Positions 1 through 8,234 of a stretch of DNA of 64,000 nt are shown piece by piece. The notes beneath the pieces are model-generated. The model worked only from the letters and a program-made list of their open reading frames with translations, was not told the DNA's origin and did no database searches. A program made the position numbers and the translations under genes. Within the stretch, counting starts at the first letter, position 1, and the number at the start of each line of letters is the position of its first letter. Source of the DNA: Streptomyces sp. DH37 (lineage in GTDB: Bacteria > Actinomycetota > Actinomycetes > Streptomycetales > Streptomycetaceae); the NCBI RefSeq assembly GCF_029813835.1, contig NZ_JARVKV010000021.1, positions 1 through 64,000 on the forward strand, in the 5' to 3' direction.

Positions 1-27
1 GTGCTCCGCGGCCGGGCCGCGGAGCAC
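1..27. terminator. Perfect 13-bp hairpin
   Basis: A 13-base arm, one central base and an exact reverse complement form a very stable GC-rich hairpin. It lies 24 bases past the stop codon of the leftward secreted-peptide gene, so it probably ends that transcript. There is no T-tract, as is common for Streptomyces terminators. It touches the window edge and could also serve a gene outside. Confidence 0.7.
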
Positions 28-50
28 CCACCCGGGGTGCCGGGGCGTGG

Positions 51-263
51 TTACTCCGCCGTGGTGGCGTTGCTGGTCATGCAGCCCTTGGTCTGGCTGC
101 CCGCGGTGGGGAACAGGCCGCCGAGGAGGCCGGGGTTGATGTGCTCGGAGCACATCTGGACGCCGGACTCGGGGCTCTCCGCGGCGGTGGCGGAGGGGGC
201 GCCGACGAGCAGGGCGGAGCAGAGGCCGGCACCGGCCACGGACATGCGGACAAGACGACGCAT
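51..263 (-). CDS. Small secreted protein
   Basis: The gene encodes 70 residues. A typical Sec signal peptide begins MRRLVRM, has a hydrophobic core (roughly residues 8-22) and ends at an A-T-A type cleavage site near residue 27. The mature part is only about 43 residues and has two cysteines, which could form a disulfide. The ATG at 263 is preceded by an AAGGAG box; a TTG three codons upstream is also in frame. I do not recognise the family. It is not a chaplin, and nothing nearby explains its role. A strong hairpin follows the stop codon. Confidence 0.7.
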   Translation of the reverse strand: MRRLVRMSVAGAGLCSALLVGAPSATAAESPESGVQMCSEHINPGLLGGLFPTAGSQTKGCMTSNATTAE

Positions 264-746
264 GGGAATCAATCTCCTTCGAGACGTTGGGGGACTTCCA
301 CCGTGACCCCGTGGCGGCCCCGTCGCGCGGCGGCCTGCTGCATTCGGCCTCGCATGTCACCCTCGAGGATTTGTCGATCTGTCGCTCCGTCGCCCTGTCG
401 CCTCGGGGAGTGCCGTCCGCGGACCGGGGACGGCCTTCCGGCGCCGGACGGACGGCGGCCGCCTCGCGCGGGTCCCAGACGGACCCGCCGGGCGGCGCGT
501 CCTCCTCCCAGGTCCCGGCTTCCTCGTCCAACGCGAGCCGGAGTCAAGGCGTCTCGGCTCGCTTGGGGGCCGACCGGGGGAGTGGGAGAAGCCGGCGGCC
601 GATCTGTGCGGGGGACGGACACCCGGCCGCCGGCGGTGCCAGCGCACGAATCGCGCTGACCACTGTGTGACTCCCTTGCGGGTTGTGTCCTTCGCTTACC
701 CACCGGCCGCGCCGGCACGCATACGGATGACGGCCGGGCGGGTGGT
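264..746. other. Intergenic, no supported gene
   Basis: About 480 bases separate the secreted-peptide gene from the CtaG gene; both read leftward. The only gene-like feature is a short leftward frame opening with GTG near 662 behind an AAGGGAG box and ending at 544, about 39 codons. It resembles nothing I know. The segment presumably holds the promoter and leader of the secreted-peptide gene; I recognise no riboswitch fold. Confidence 0.4.
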
Positions 747-1559
747 TCACACCGCCGCGGGACGGGTGCGCCGCCGGGCGCGGGCGAGGGCGCGGCCGCC
801 CGCGGCGTACCACTGCGCGGCCAGGACGACGGCCAGGGCGAGCTCCACCAGATCGCCGCCGTAGTACATCAGCAGGGCGCCGGTGCGCAGATCGGCCGCG
901 GCGAAGCCGGTGCCGTACGGGGGTTGGACGTACAGGGACTTGGCGAGCACGGCGTGCGCCGCCCCCGCGCCCAGCAGCGCCGCGCCGCGCCAGAGCGGGC
1001 CCCACCGGTGCCGCACCGGGTCGAGCCGGCAGACGGCGAAGGTGAACAGCAGCCCCGCGGCGAGGACATGGAGGTGCACCGCGGCCTGGAGGAGGGGGTG
1101 GTCGTGGGAGGCGGCCCACAGCGGTGTGCGGTACAGCAGCCACAGGCCGCCCACGTCCAGCGCCGCGGCCAGCGGCGGGAAGACCAGCCAGGCCGCGGGC
1201 CGGGAGTGCGCCGCGGCCAGCAGGGCGCGCCGCGCGCCGCCGGGGCCCAGCGCGCGCAGCGCGAGGGTGAGGGGCCGGGCGAGGACCAGCAGCAGCGGAG
1301 CGGCCATGCCGATCACCAGATGACGGGTCATGTGGGCGGTGAACGGACCGCCGGGCGGGGTGACGGCGGCGGCCAGGGCCAGGGCGCCGCCGCCGGCGGC
1401 GAAGCACAGGTCGCGCGCGTACGGCCAGACGTCGCCGCGGCGGCGCAGACGGGCGGCGGCGAGCAGGTAGCAGGCGACCGCCGACAGCGCGGCGGCGGCG
1501 GCGAGCAGGCCGGCGGGGCCCGGGCCCGCGCCGGCCGGGTGGACGTGCTCCGGCGTCAC
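747..1559 (-). CDS. CtaG/Caa3-type membrane protein
   Basis: This 270-residue integral membrane protein of the CtaG_Caa3 family has seven or so hydrophobic helices. Conserved features include a TRHLVIGM segment near residue 78, a histidine-rich HDHPLLQAAVHLH stretch near residue 150, and YYGGDLVEL near the C-terminus. Members of this family (from Bacillus caa3 oxidase CtaG) are linked to cytochrome oxidase assembly and copper delivery to the CuA/CuB centre. Its ATG overlaps the stop codon of the upstream DUF2243 gene, so the two are translationally coupled. The family call is firm; a role in oxidase assembly here is inferred. Confidence 0.85.
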   Translation of the reverse strand: MTPEHVHPAGAGPGPAGLLAAAAALSAVACYLLAAARLRRRGDVWPYARDLCFAAGGGALALAAAVTPPGGPFTAHMTRHLVIGMAAPLLLVLARPLTLALRALGPGGARRALLAAAHSRPAAWLVFPPLAAALDVGGLWLLYRTPLWAASHDHPLLQAAVHLHVLAAGLLFTFAVCRLDPVRHRWGPLWRGAALLGAGAAHAVLAKSLYVQPPYGTGFAAADLRTGALLMYYGGDLVELALAVVLAAQWYAAGGRALARARRRTRPAAV

Positions 1560-2074
1560 CGGGCGGGTCCCGCGGACTCCGGGCGGCCGGGCGTGCGGGG
1601 TGTGCGGGCCGCGCGGGCGTACAGGGCCGCGCCGATCGCCAGCAGCACCAGGGCGGCGGCGTTCCAGGCCAGGTCGTAGGGGAGCAGCTCGACGCCGTAG
1701 CGGACCTGGTGGGTGCGCAGCACCTTGTGGTCGACGACTCCGTCGAAGAGCTGGAAGGCGCCCAGGCCCAGGAACAGCCCGGCCCGTGCGTGGGCGGGCG
1801 AGAGGGTGCCGCGGCGGCGCAGATCGGCGTAGAGCACGAACCCGGTGACCAGGCCCAGCAGCTCCGCGGTGTGCAGCAGCCCGTCGGAGAGCAGTCCGAT
1901 CGACGGGGTGGAACGGTCGTAGAAGTGGTGCCAGTTGAGCAGCTGGTGGAAGACGATCTCGTCGACCGCGGCCATGAGCGCCGCGCCGATCAGTGCGCAG
2001 ACCGCCGTCGACCGGCGGGTCTGGAGCCGGGGCCGGGAGGGTGGGGCGGCGGGCCGCCGGGCCGGTTCGGTCAT
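1556..2074 (-). CDS. DUF2243 membrane protein
   Basis: The 172-residue protein has four predicted membrane helices. It carries the DUF2243 hallmark of histidines facing the membrane: FHQLLNWHHFYD near residue 42, a DGLLHTAELLG helix, and FDGVVDHKVLRTHQVR. The histidine pattern suggests metal or haem binding. Family function is unknown. In actinobacteria the gene often sits beside ctaG, as here, where its stop overlaps the ctaG start. The pair probably acts together in respiratory-complex maturation or copper handling, which is an inference from context. Confidence 0.82.
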   Translation of the reverse strand: MTEPARRPAAPPSRPRLQTRRSTAVCALIGAALMAAVDEIVFHQLLNWHHFYDRSTPSIGLLSDGLLHTAELLGLVTGFVLYADLRRRGTLSPAHARAGLFLGLGAFQLFDGVVDHKVLRTHQVRYGVELLPYDLAWNAAALVLLAIGAALYARAARTPRTPGRPESAGPAR

Positions 2075-2153
2075 GGTGTTCTGCTGCCCTTTCCGGGAGG
2101 GTGCGCGTGGTGTCCGGTACGCGTACCCCTGTTTCCCGTGCGGCCCCCGGGCG

Positions 2154-3269
2154 TCACCGGCCGGACGGGCTGGAGGAACCGGGAGGGCCGGACGAACCGG
2201 AAGAGGGCCCCCTCCCGGCGAGTTCCCGCAGCCGGTCCAGCGGCACCGCGGGCACCGTGCGGCCCAGCCGCCCCGTCGTGGTGACCGCCGCGCACAGGGC
2301 GTTCAGCACCGACTCCTCGACGGCCTGGAGGACCGCGCCGAAGAGCGGGTCGAGCCACCGGTCGGCCACCACCGCCGCCGTGCCCCCCACCGGAGGGGAG
2401 GTGCTGAACGCGATGCCGTAGTCCCCGCTGCCGTGGCCGTACGAGGCGCCGACCCGGCCCAGGGCGAACACCGCGCGGCGGGCCAGCCGGCCCAGTTGCC
2501 GGGCGTCCAGCGGGGCGTCGGTCGCGGCGACGACCATGCACGAGCCGTCCTCGCCGGGGTCCGCGCCCTCCGGCTGCCCCGGCTGCCCCGGCCGCTCCGC
2601 CGGCTCCGGGACGAGAGCGGCGCCGGCGATCCGCAGCGTCCCGCCGAAGTTGGCCTGGGTCAGCACGCCGACGGTGACCGGGCCCGTCCCCTCCAGGGCG
2701 ACCCGGCGGGACGCGGTGCCGATCCCGGCCTTGAACCCCAGCGCGCAGGTGCCCGTCCCCGCGCCGACGCACCCTTCGGCCACCGGTCCGCCCGCGGCCC
2801 CCTCGATCGCGGCCAGCACGTGCTCCTCGCGCACCGGCCGGGCCCGGATGTCGGACAGGTGGCCGTCGTTGCACTCGCCGACCACCGGGTTGAAGGAGAG
2901 CACGCCGGCGTGCTCGGGCCGGGCCAGCATCCAGCTCACCACGGCGTCCGCGGCGCGGAAGGCGGAGAGGGTGGAGGTGAGGACGACCGGCGACTCCAGC
3001 TGCCCCAGCTCGGCGAGCTGGGTGGCGCCGACCAGCTTGCCGTACCCGTTCGCGGTGAACAGCCCGGCGGGCAGGGGGGTGCCGCCGGGGTGCGGCCCGA
3101 CGCCCGACGGGACGACGGCGGTCACCCCGGTGTGCACGTCGGGCGGCCGGCGGACCGTGGTGTGCCCGACGGCGACGCCCGGCACGTCGGTGATCGCGTT
3201 GTACGGGCCCGGCTCGCCGCCGTCCGCCACGATCCCCAACTCCTGCGCTCGATGAAAATAGTGTGCCAT
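2154..3269 (-). CDS. P1-family (DmpA-like) aminopeptidase
   Basis: The 371-residue protein belongs to peptidase family S58/P1 (DmpA, BapA). These Ntn-type enzymes cleave themselves into alpha and beta chains and remove N-terminal residues, often D- or beta-amino acids. An early ITDVPGVAVGHTT block, the NPVVGECNDGHL block and the expected autocleavage site (Gly-Ser in EDGSCMVVAATDAPL) are all visible, so Ser after that Gly is the likely nucleophile. The ATG follows a GGAGG box. There is no signal peptide, so it acts in the cytoplasm. The Gly/Pro/Ser-rich tail of about 25 residues looks disordered. It appears to be transcribed alone. Confidence 0.85.
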   Translation of the reverse strand: MAHYFHRAQELGIVADGGEPGPYNAITDVPGVAVGHTTVRRPPDVHTGVTAVVPSGVGPHPGGTPLPAGLFTANGYGKLVGATQLAELGQLESPVVLTSTLSAFRAADAVVSWMLARPEHAGVLSFNPVVGECNDGHLSDIRARPVREEHVLAAIEGAAGGPVAEGCVGAGTGTCALGFKAGIGTASRRVALEGTGPVTVGVLTQANFGGTLRIAGAALVPEPAERPGQPGQPEGADPGEDGSCMVVAATDAPLDARQLGRLARRAVFALGRVGASYGHGSGDYGIAFSTSPPVGGTAAVVADRWLDPLFGAVLQAVEESVLNALCAAVTTTGRLGRTVPAVPLDRLRELAGRGPSSGSSGPPGSSSPSGR

Positions 3270-3865
3270 GCGCCACCCTCCAGCCGTCCGTCACCCGGTG
3301 CCGTGCTCCGGCGGCCAGGATCCCACCGACCGGAGATCGCACCGACCGGAACGGTCCGGGCTCCGCGGACGGGACCGCTGAGCCCGCCGCGGCGTCAGCG
3401 GCCCCGCGGCTTGGTCCAGGAGCACTCCGGCTCCGCCGGGCGGGCGCCGGCCGGAGCGGAGCGGGGCGCGGTCTTCCCTCCGCCACCGCCGTCGCTCCCG
3501 GCGCGTGCGTTGCCCGCGGCCGGGGTGCCGCACATCATGCGGTCCCTCCCGCAGGCCACCGGCAGGGAGGCGCACCAGAGGTCGTCAGTTCGGTGCTGGA
3601 GGCGGGCGTCAGCCGGCCGGCGGTGAGGACGCGGTCGACGGCGGCTTTCGGGCCGGTGCCGGCGGGGCCCTCCGCACCGGTCGGCGAGCTCCGGGCGATC
3701 GTCGGGGCGAGGCCGCCGGCCGCGGTGCTCGTGCGCACGGGTGACGCCGCGCGTGGATGCCCCGGCGCCGCCGGGGGATGGGAGAGGGTGGGAGCACCGG
3801 GCCCGCTCCCGACGGGGACGCGGGCCGTCCCGGCGGAACCCGACCACGGAGGTGCGGAGGCAACG
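3270..3865. other. Intergenic between divergent genes
   Basis: About 600 bases separate the leftward peptidase gene from the rightward phosphatase gene. Several short frames are open on both strands, as expected at this GC content, but none has a convincing start signal plus recognisable product. It presumably holds both promoters. Confidence 0.4.
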
Positions 3866-5290
3866 GTGCGCGGCTCTGATCGCTCCGGGGGAGCGCGGGC
3901 GGCCGGGGGCCGGAGGAGGGGAGCGGTCCCTCCGCGGCTCGGGTCCCGGACGCCGGTGGTCCTGCTCGTCGTCGTGACGCTGCTGGTCGTGGTGTCCGAC
4001 TACCTGACCGAGCGGGGCCTGGGCCTGGTCCCGCTCCTCATCTTCCTCCCGGCCTTCGTCGCGGGCAGGGGCACGGTGCGGCAGACCGCCCTCGCCGCCG
4101 CGTGGGTCGTCCTCGTCCTCGTCGGACTGCTGGTCTACGACCCCTTCCAGACGGTCTCCGCCAATCTGTCGACGATCGTCTTCACCGGCGTCCTCGGCGG
4201 GCTGAGCGTGGCCGGAGCCTGGCAGCGGGTCCGCAGGGACGAGGAGATCACCCGGCTGCGCTCGGCCGCCGCCGCGCTGCAGCGCCAGATCCTGCGCCCC
4301 CTGCCGCTGCTCACCGACCGGCTCCTGGCCGACGGCGTGTACGAACCGGTGGAGGAGGACAGCAGGGTCGGCGGCGACATCTACGAGGTCATGCCGTCGC
4401 CGTACGGCACCCGGGTGCTCATCGCCGACGTCCAGGGCAAGGGGCTGCCCGCCATCGGGACCGCCTTCGCCGTCCTGGGCGCCTTCCGGGAGGCCGCCGG
4501 CCGCGAGCCGGAGGTGACCGCGGTCGTGGACGCCCTGGAGGACGCGGTCATCCGGCACAACGCCTTCGAGACCCGGACCGGGGAGCCCGAGCGCTTCGTC
4601 ACCGCGCTCGTCCTGAACGTCGACGGCGAACGGGCGGTCCAGGCGGTGGACTGCGGCCACATGCCGCCGTACCTGCTGCGCCGGGGGAGGACCGGGCCGG
4701 TGGCCGGGCCGGTCCCGCTGGGGGAGCCCGGCGTCCCCCTGGGCCTCGGCCCGCTCGCCCCGGAGCCCCGGACGGTGCGGTGGTTCGACTTCCCGCCCGG
4801 CGCCACGCTCCTGCTCTGCACGGACGGCGTCACCGAGGCGCGTGACTCCTCCGGGGCCTTCTTCCCGCTGGAGGAGCGTCTGGCCGACTGGGTGGGCGCC
4901 CCTCCCCGCCGGGTGGCCACCGGTCTGCTCGGCCAGCTGATGGTGCACACGGGGGGAAGCCAGTCGGACGACATCGCCCTGCTGGCCCTGATCAGGAGCG
5001 CGCCCCCGGAGCCGGGGCGGGACGGGCCGGATCAGGAGGTGTTCAGGCCGGCCCGGACCGCGGCCGGGCCGAAGTCGTCGGCGCGGGGGCCGAGCCACTC
5101 GCACAGCAGGACCGTCGCGTCGTCCTGGATGCGTCCGCCGTGGTGGTCGAGCACGGCGTGGACCAGGCGGCGCAGGGTCTCGGGCACGGGCAGGCCGTCG
5201 GCGTGGTGGCGGATGAGGAAGTCGGTGAAGCGGGCCAGGCCGAACTCGCGGTCGCCGGGGCCGCGGGCCTCGGTGATGCCGTCGGTGTAG
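3866..5290 (+). CDS. Membrane SpoIIE-type PP2C phosphatase
   Basis: The GTG start (GGAGG box five bases upstream) opens a 474-residue frame. After a basic N-terminus come four hydrophobic helices (roughly residues 33-130), then a SpoIIE/PP2C domain with RVGGDIYEV, ADVQGKGL, CGHMPP, LLCTDGVTEAR and QSDDIALLAL, which hold the metal-binding aspartates. Such proteins dephosphorylate anti-sigma-factor antagonists in actinomycete partner switches. The domain ends near position 5010, but the frame stays open for about 80 more codons that read antisense through the 3' end of the next phosphatase gene. That tail is not family-like. The stop may therefore be recently lost. Confidence 0.82.
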   Translation: MRGSDRSGGARAAGGRRRGAVPPRLGSRTPVVLLVVVTLLVVVSDYLTERGLGLVPLLIFLPAFVAGRGTVRQTALAAAWVVLVLVGLLVYDPFQTVSANLSTIVFTGVLGGLSVAGAWQRVRRDEEITRLRSAAAALQRQILRPLPLLTDRLLADGVYEPVEEDSRVGGDIYEVMPSPYGTRVLIADVQGKGLPAIGTAFAVLGAFREAAGREPEVTAVVDALEDAVIRHNAFETRTGEPERFVTALVLNVDGERAVQAVDCGHMPPYLLRRGRTGPVAGPVPLGEPGVPLGLGPLAPEPRTVRWFDFPPGATLLLCTDGVTEARDSSGAFFPLEERLADWVGAPPRRVATGLLGQLMVHTGGSQSDDIALLALIRSAPPEPGRDGPDQEVFRPARTAAGPKSSARGPSHSHSRTVASSWMRPPWWSSTAWTRRRRVSGTGRPSAWWRMRKSVKRARPNSRSPGPRASVMPSV

Positions 5291-6291
5291 AACACCACGC
5301 GGTCGCCCGGCTGCAGCTGCTCGCGGCACAGGGTGCTCGCCAGGCCCAGTCCGGTGCCCATCGGGTGGGCGGGCGGACAGCGCAGCAGGGTGGTCCAGCG
5401 TCCGCCGCGGATGACGACCGGCGGGTGGTGGCCGCGGTTGACCCAGCTGAGCACGCCGGTGCGGGTGTCCAGGTCGGCCAGGATGCCGGTGGCGTAGCGG
5501 GTGTGGCCGAACTGCTCGACCAGGACCTTCTCGATCGCCTCGCCGATCTCGGTGAGCGAGGCGCCCTGCCGGCGCCGGTTGCGGCAGACGGCCACGGCGA
5601 GGTTGGCGGTGAGCCCGGCCGCGGTGTCGTGCCCCATGGCGTCGAAGACCGACAGGTGGATCACCGGTCCGGCGGTCGCGTAGTCGTAGGCGTCGCCGCT
5701 GATGCGGTACGCCGGTTCCAGGGCGGCGCTGATCACGACCCGGCCGTCGGCGTAGGTGCGCGGGGGCATCAGATGCCACTGCATCTCGGCGGCCTCGTTC
5801 ATCGGCCGGGTGCGCAGCAGACGGGCGTAGGAGTCGCTGTTCCTGCTCTTGCTCTCCAGGAGGAGCGCCGTCAGGGTGGCCAGCACCTCCATGTTCTCGT
5901 GGGCGCGGTCGTCGTCGACGGTGGTGGCGACGTGCATCACGCCCAGGCGCTCGGTGCCGTCCAGCAGCGGCACCCACCACCGGTATCCCCCCGGTCCGGC
6001 TCCGGCGGCGGGCAGGACCTGCCCGTACTGGAAGGCCCGGCCCGGGACCGTGCCCTCGACGGTCGGTTCCGCCCCCTCGTCGTCCGCGTCCCGCTCGGTT
6101 TCCGGCCCGGATCCGGGCAGCGGGCGCAGTACGTACTGCTGGAGGTCGGCCAGGTAGATCCGCACGTCCCGCAGGCCCGCGACCGCCGCGTGCTCGGCCA
6201 CGACGGCCGGCAGCATCTCCAGGGGTGTCAGGTGGCTCGCCCTCAGCAGGCCGGCGAGCATGCGTCGGCTCGCGAGGTCCCGTTCCGGCAC
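5032..6291 (-). CDS. SpoIIE-type PP2C phosphatase, GAF-like N-domain
   Basis: This 419-residue soluble protein has a sensory N-terminal half (residues about 15-170) that resembles a GAF domain. A C-terminal SpoIIE phosphatase domain follows, with RISGDAYDY, FDAMGHDTAAGL, NRGHHPP, FYTDGITEARG and QDDATVLLCEW. It probably dephosphorylates an anti-anti-sigma factor in response to a ligand or stress signal. I chose GTG at 6291 because AAGGAG lies seven bases upstream. The longer in-frame ATGs further up lack ribosome sites. It faces the other phosphatase gene, and their 3' ends overlap by about 260 bases if that frame is read to its stop. Confidence 0.88.
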   Translation of the reverse strand: MPERDLASRRMLAGLLRASHLTPLEMLPAVVAEHAAVAGLRDVRIYLADLQQYVLRPLPGSGPETERDADDEGAEPTVEGTVPGRAFQYGQVLPAAGAGPGGYRWWVPLLDGTERLGVMHVATTVDDDRAHENMEVLATLTALLLESKSRNSDSYARLLRTRPMNEAAEMQWHLMPPRTYADGRVVISAALEPAYRISGDAYDYATAGPVIHLSVFDAMGHDTAAGLTANLAVAVCRNRRRQGASLTEIGEAIEKVLVEQFGHTRYATGILADLDTRTGVLSWVNRGHHPPVVIRGGRWTTLLRCPPAHPMGTGLGLASTLCREQLQPGDRVVFYTDGITEARGPGDREFGLARFTDFLIRHHADGLPVPETLRRLVHAVLDHHGGRIQDDATVLLCEWLGPRADDFGPAAVRAGLNTS

Positions 6292-6566
6292 AGTGCGCTC
6301 CTTACGGTCGTCCGCCCGGCCGGGAGGCCGCTCCGACCGTCGCGATCCCTCCCGCGGACCCATGACAGCACGGTCGGGGCCGTACGGCGGCGAGCCTGGT
6401 GCCGATGGCGGACACCGCGCGCCCGGACCGGGGAGCGGCCGGCGGTCGGAAGGAGGGGGATCCACCGACCGCCGGCGGGGTGCGCCCGGGCACCTGTTCG
6501 CGACTCCACCTGTTGGCGACCCGGACGCATCCGTCGTCTACCCAGGGCGGTGCGGGGCAAGCCTGC

Positions 6567-6597
6567 GGCCGTGACGGGCGGTCCGCCCGTCACGGCC
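6567..6597. terminator. Perfect 14-bp hairpin over a stop codon
   Basis: Two exact 14-base arms flank a GTC loop. The right arm contains the stop codon (6590-6592) of the leftward glycosyltransferase gene. It probably ends that transcript and may also shield the phosphatase gene downstream from read-through. Confidence 0.75.
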
Positions 6598-8041
6598 GGC
6601 CGCGGAACCGGCGCCTGACGGCGCCGGCCACGTCCCGCCCGTGCGCGGCGGTGAGCACGGCCCCGTCGGCCGGGTTGTGGTGGAGCCGGACGACCATCGG
6701 CCGCGTGCCGCGCACCAGCAGCCTGCGGGTCCCCGCCTCCGCCGGGACGTACCCGTTCGGGAAGCGGACCGGCACGTCGTGGTGGCGGCCGTCGGCGGAC
6801 TCGGCGCGCACCACGAGCTGCCACGCACCGGGGCAGAACACGGCGGGGTGGAGCGCCGAGGGGTCGACGGTGAGGCGCCGCACCAGCGGCGATCCGGTCG
6901 CCGCGGCGAGGCCCGCGGGCACCGCCACCTCGTGGCCGTCCCTCTGGCGCAGGGTGATCCGGTGGCGTACGCCCTCCGGGTCCTCCTTCAGGTACAGGCC
7001 GCTGAGGACGTCGACGGTGAACCGCCGGCCGTCGGGCAGCCAGGAGACGCGTCCGGGCTCGGCCCAGTCCAGGTCCTCGTGGCGGGAGAGGGCGGTGAGC
7101 TCCTCGACCCCGCCCAGACTGAGCATCCGGGCGCGTTGGCGGACGAGGGGCGGCAGGGCGTCGGTGACCTCCCGCGGGATGAACTCCCGCAGCAGTTCCC
7201 CGGCGGCCCGGGCGTAGCGCTCGCGCGTCCCGGCCGGCCAGTGCGCGTACCGGGGGCCGAACTTGTTGAGGATCTCCAGCCGGGCCCACCGCTGCAGCAG
7301 CCTGTTGCGCCGGGCCCCGGGCCCGGTGTGGGCGACGACGGTCTCCAGGGCGGCGCGCACCGCCGCGTAGAACGGCTCGGGTTCCGGGACCTGCTTGGTC
7401 AGGTGGCCGAACCCCTCGCGCTCGACGAGGTGGTAGCAGTCGTAGTCGGCGACGACGGAGACGGCCCGGGCCAGGAAGTAGGCGGGGACGACGAACGGCT
7501 GCTCCTCGGCGAGCCGCACGCCCTCGGCGAAGCGCAGTCCGTTGTCGACGGCGAGCGACCGGCGGACCAGCTTGTGGGCGGTCAGGCTCCACACCACGTC
7601 GGTGGTGTGGATGTCGCCGCGCTCCACGTTCCGCGCGAAGGCGACCCTGGGGGCGCTCCTGCCCACTCCCCGGATGCGGCCGAGCACCACGTCGGAGCCG
7701 TTGCGCTCGGCGGCGGCCAGCATCCGCTCGAAGGCCTCCGGGCCGAGGTGGTCGTCCGGGTCGGCGAAGAAGAGGAACTCGCCCGTGGCGGCGTCGATCG
7801 CCCGGTTGCGGGGTCCGCCCGGGGCGCCGGAGTTGGGCTGGTGGAACACGCGGACGTTGGGGTGCCGGGCGGCCCAGGCGTCCAGTAAGTCGCCGCTGGC
7901 GTCGGTGGATCCGTCGTTCACGGCGACCACCTCGATCCGGTCGAAGCCGATGGTCTGGGCCGCCACCGACGCCAGGCACTCCTCCAGGTGGTCGGCGGCG
8001 TTGTGGACCGGTATCACCACACTGACCGAGAAACCCGTCAT
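6590..8041 (-). CDS. Family 2 glycosyltransferase
   Basis: The 483-residue protein starts with a GT-A fold: SVVIPVHNAADHLEECL, VVAVNDGSTDASGDLL, then FADPDDH with the DxD-like metal-binding acidic pair. It uses a nucleotide sugar to glycosylate a wall polymer or exopolysaccharide. The C-terminal 180 residues resemble the accessory domain of teichoic-acid-type transferases (TarP/TagF class) and are rich in beta strands. A rare TTA leucine codon lies at 7886-7888, so translation may depend on the bldA tRNA and be developmentally timed. The acceptor is unknown. No sugar-synthesis genes accompany it. Confidence 0.83.
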   Translation of the reverse strand: MTGFSVSVVIPVHNAADHLEECLASVAAQTIGFDRIEVVAVNDGSTDASGDLLDAWAARHPNVRVFHQPNSGAPGGPRNRAIDAATGEFLFFADPDDHLGPEAFERMLAAAERNGSDVVLGRIRGVGRSAPRVAFARNVERGDIHTTDVVWSLTAHKLVRRSLAVDNGLRFAEGVRLAEEQPFVVPAYFLARAVSVVADYDCYHLVEREGFGHLTKQVPEPEPFYAAVRAALETVVAHTGPGARRNRLLQRWARLEILNKFGPRYAHWPAGTRERYARAAGELLREFIPREVTDALPPLVRQRARMLSLGGVEELTALSRHEDLDWAEPGRVSWLPDGRRFTVDVLSGLYLKEDPEGVRHRITLRQRDGHEVAVPAGLAAATGSPLVRRLTVDPSALHPAVFCPGAWQLVVRAESADGRHHDVPVRFPNGYVPAEAGTRRLLVRGTRPMVVRLHHNPADGAVLTAAHGRDVAGAVRRRFRGRP

Positions 8042-8234
8042 GGTGTCCCCCTCTTCCCGCTGTCGCGGTCGTCCCCCCGGCCGCGGCGGTCACCGCGTCC
8101 ACCGCGGAAGATCACCGGGCGGCCGGAAAGGTTGCCCGGACACGGGTGGATGTGACGGAACGGCCACCTCGTCGCATCCGCGGCGGCGGGTGCCCGGGCC
8201 GGTGGAGGGAACGCCCGCGCCGGCCCGGCGGGCG

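Noticed and set aside
3395..5980. Leftward 861-codon open frame opposite the phosphatases
   Set aside because: It is a low-complexity shadow; both phosphatase genes read in other frames with conserved motifs.
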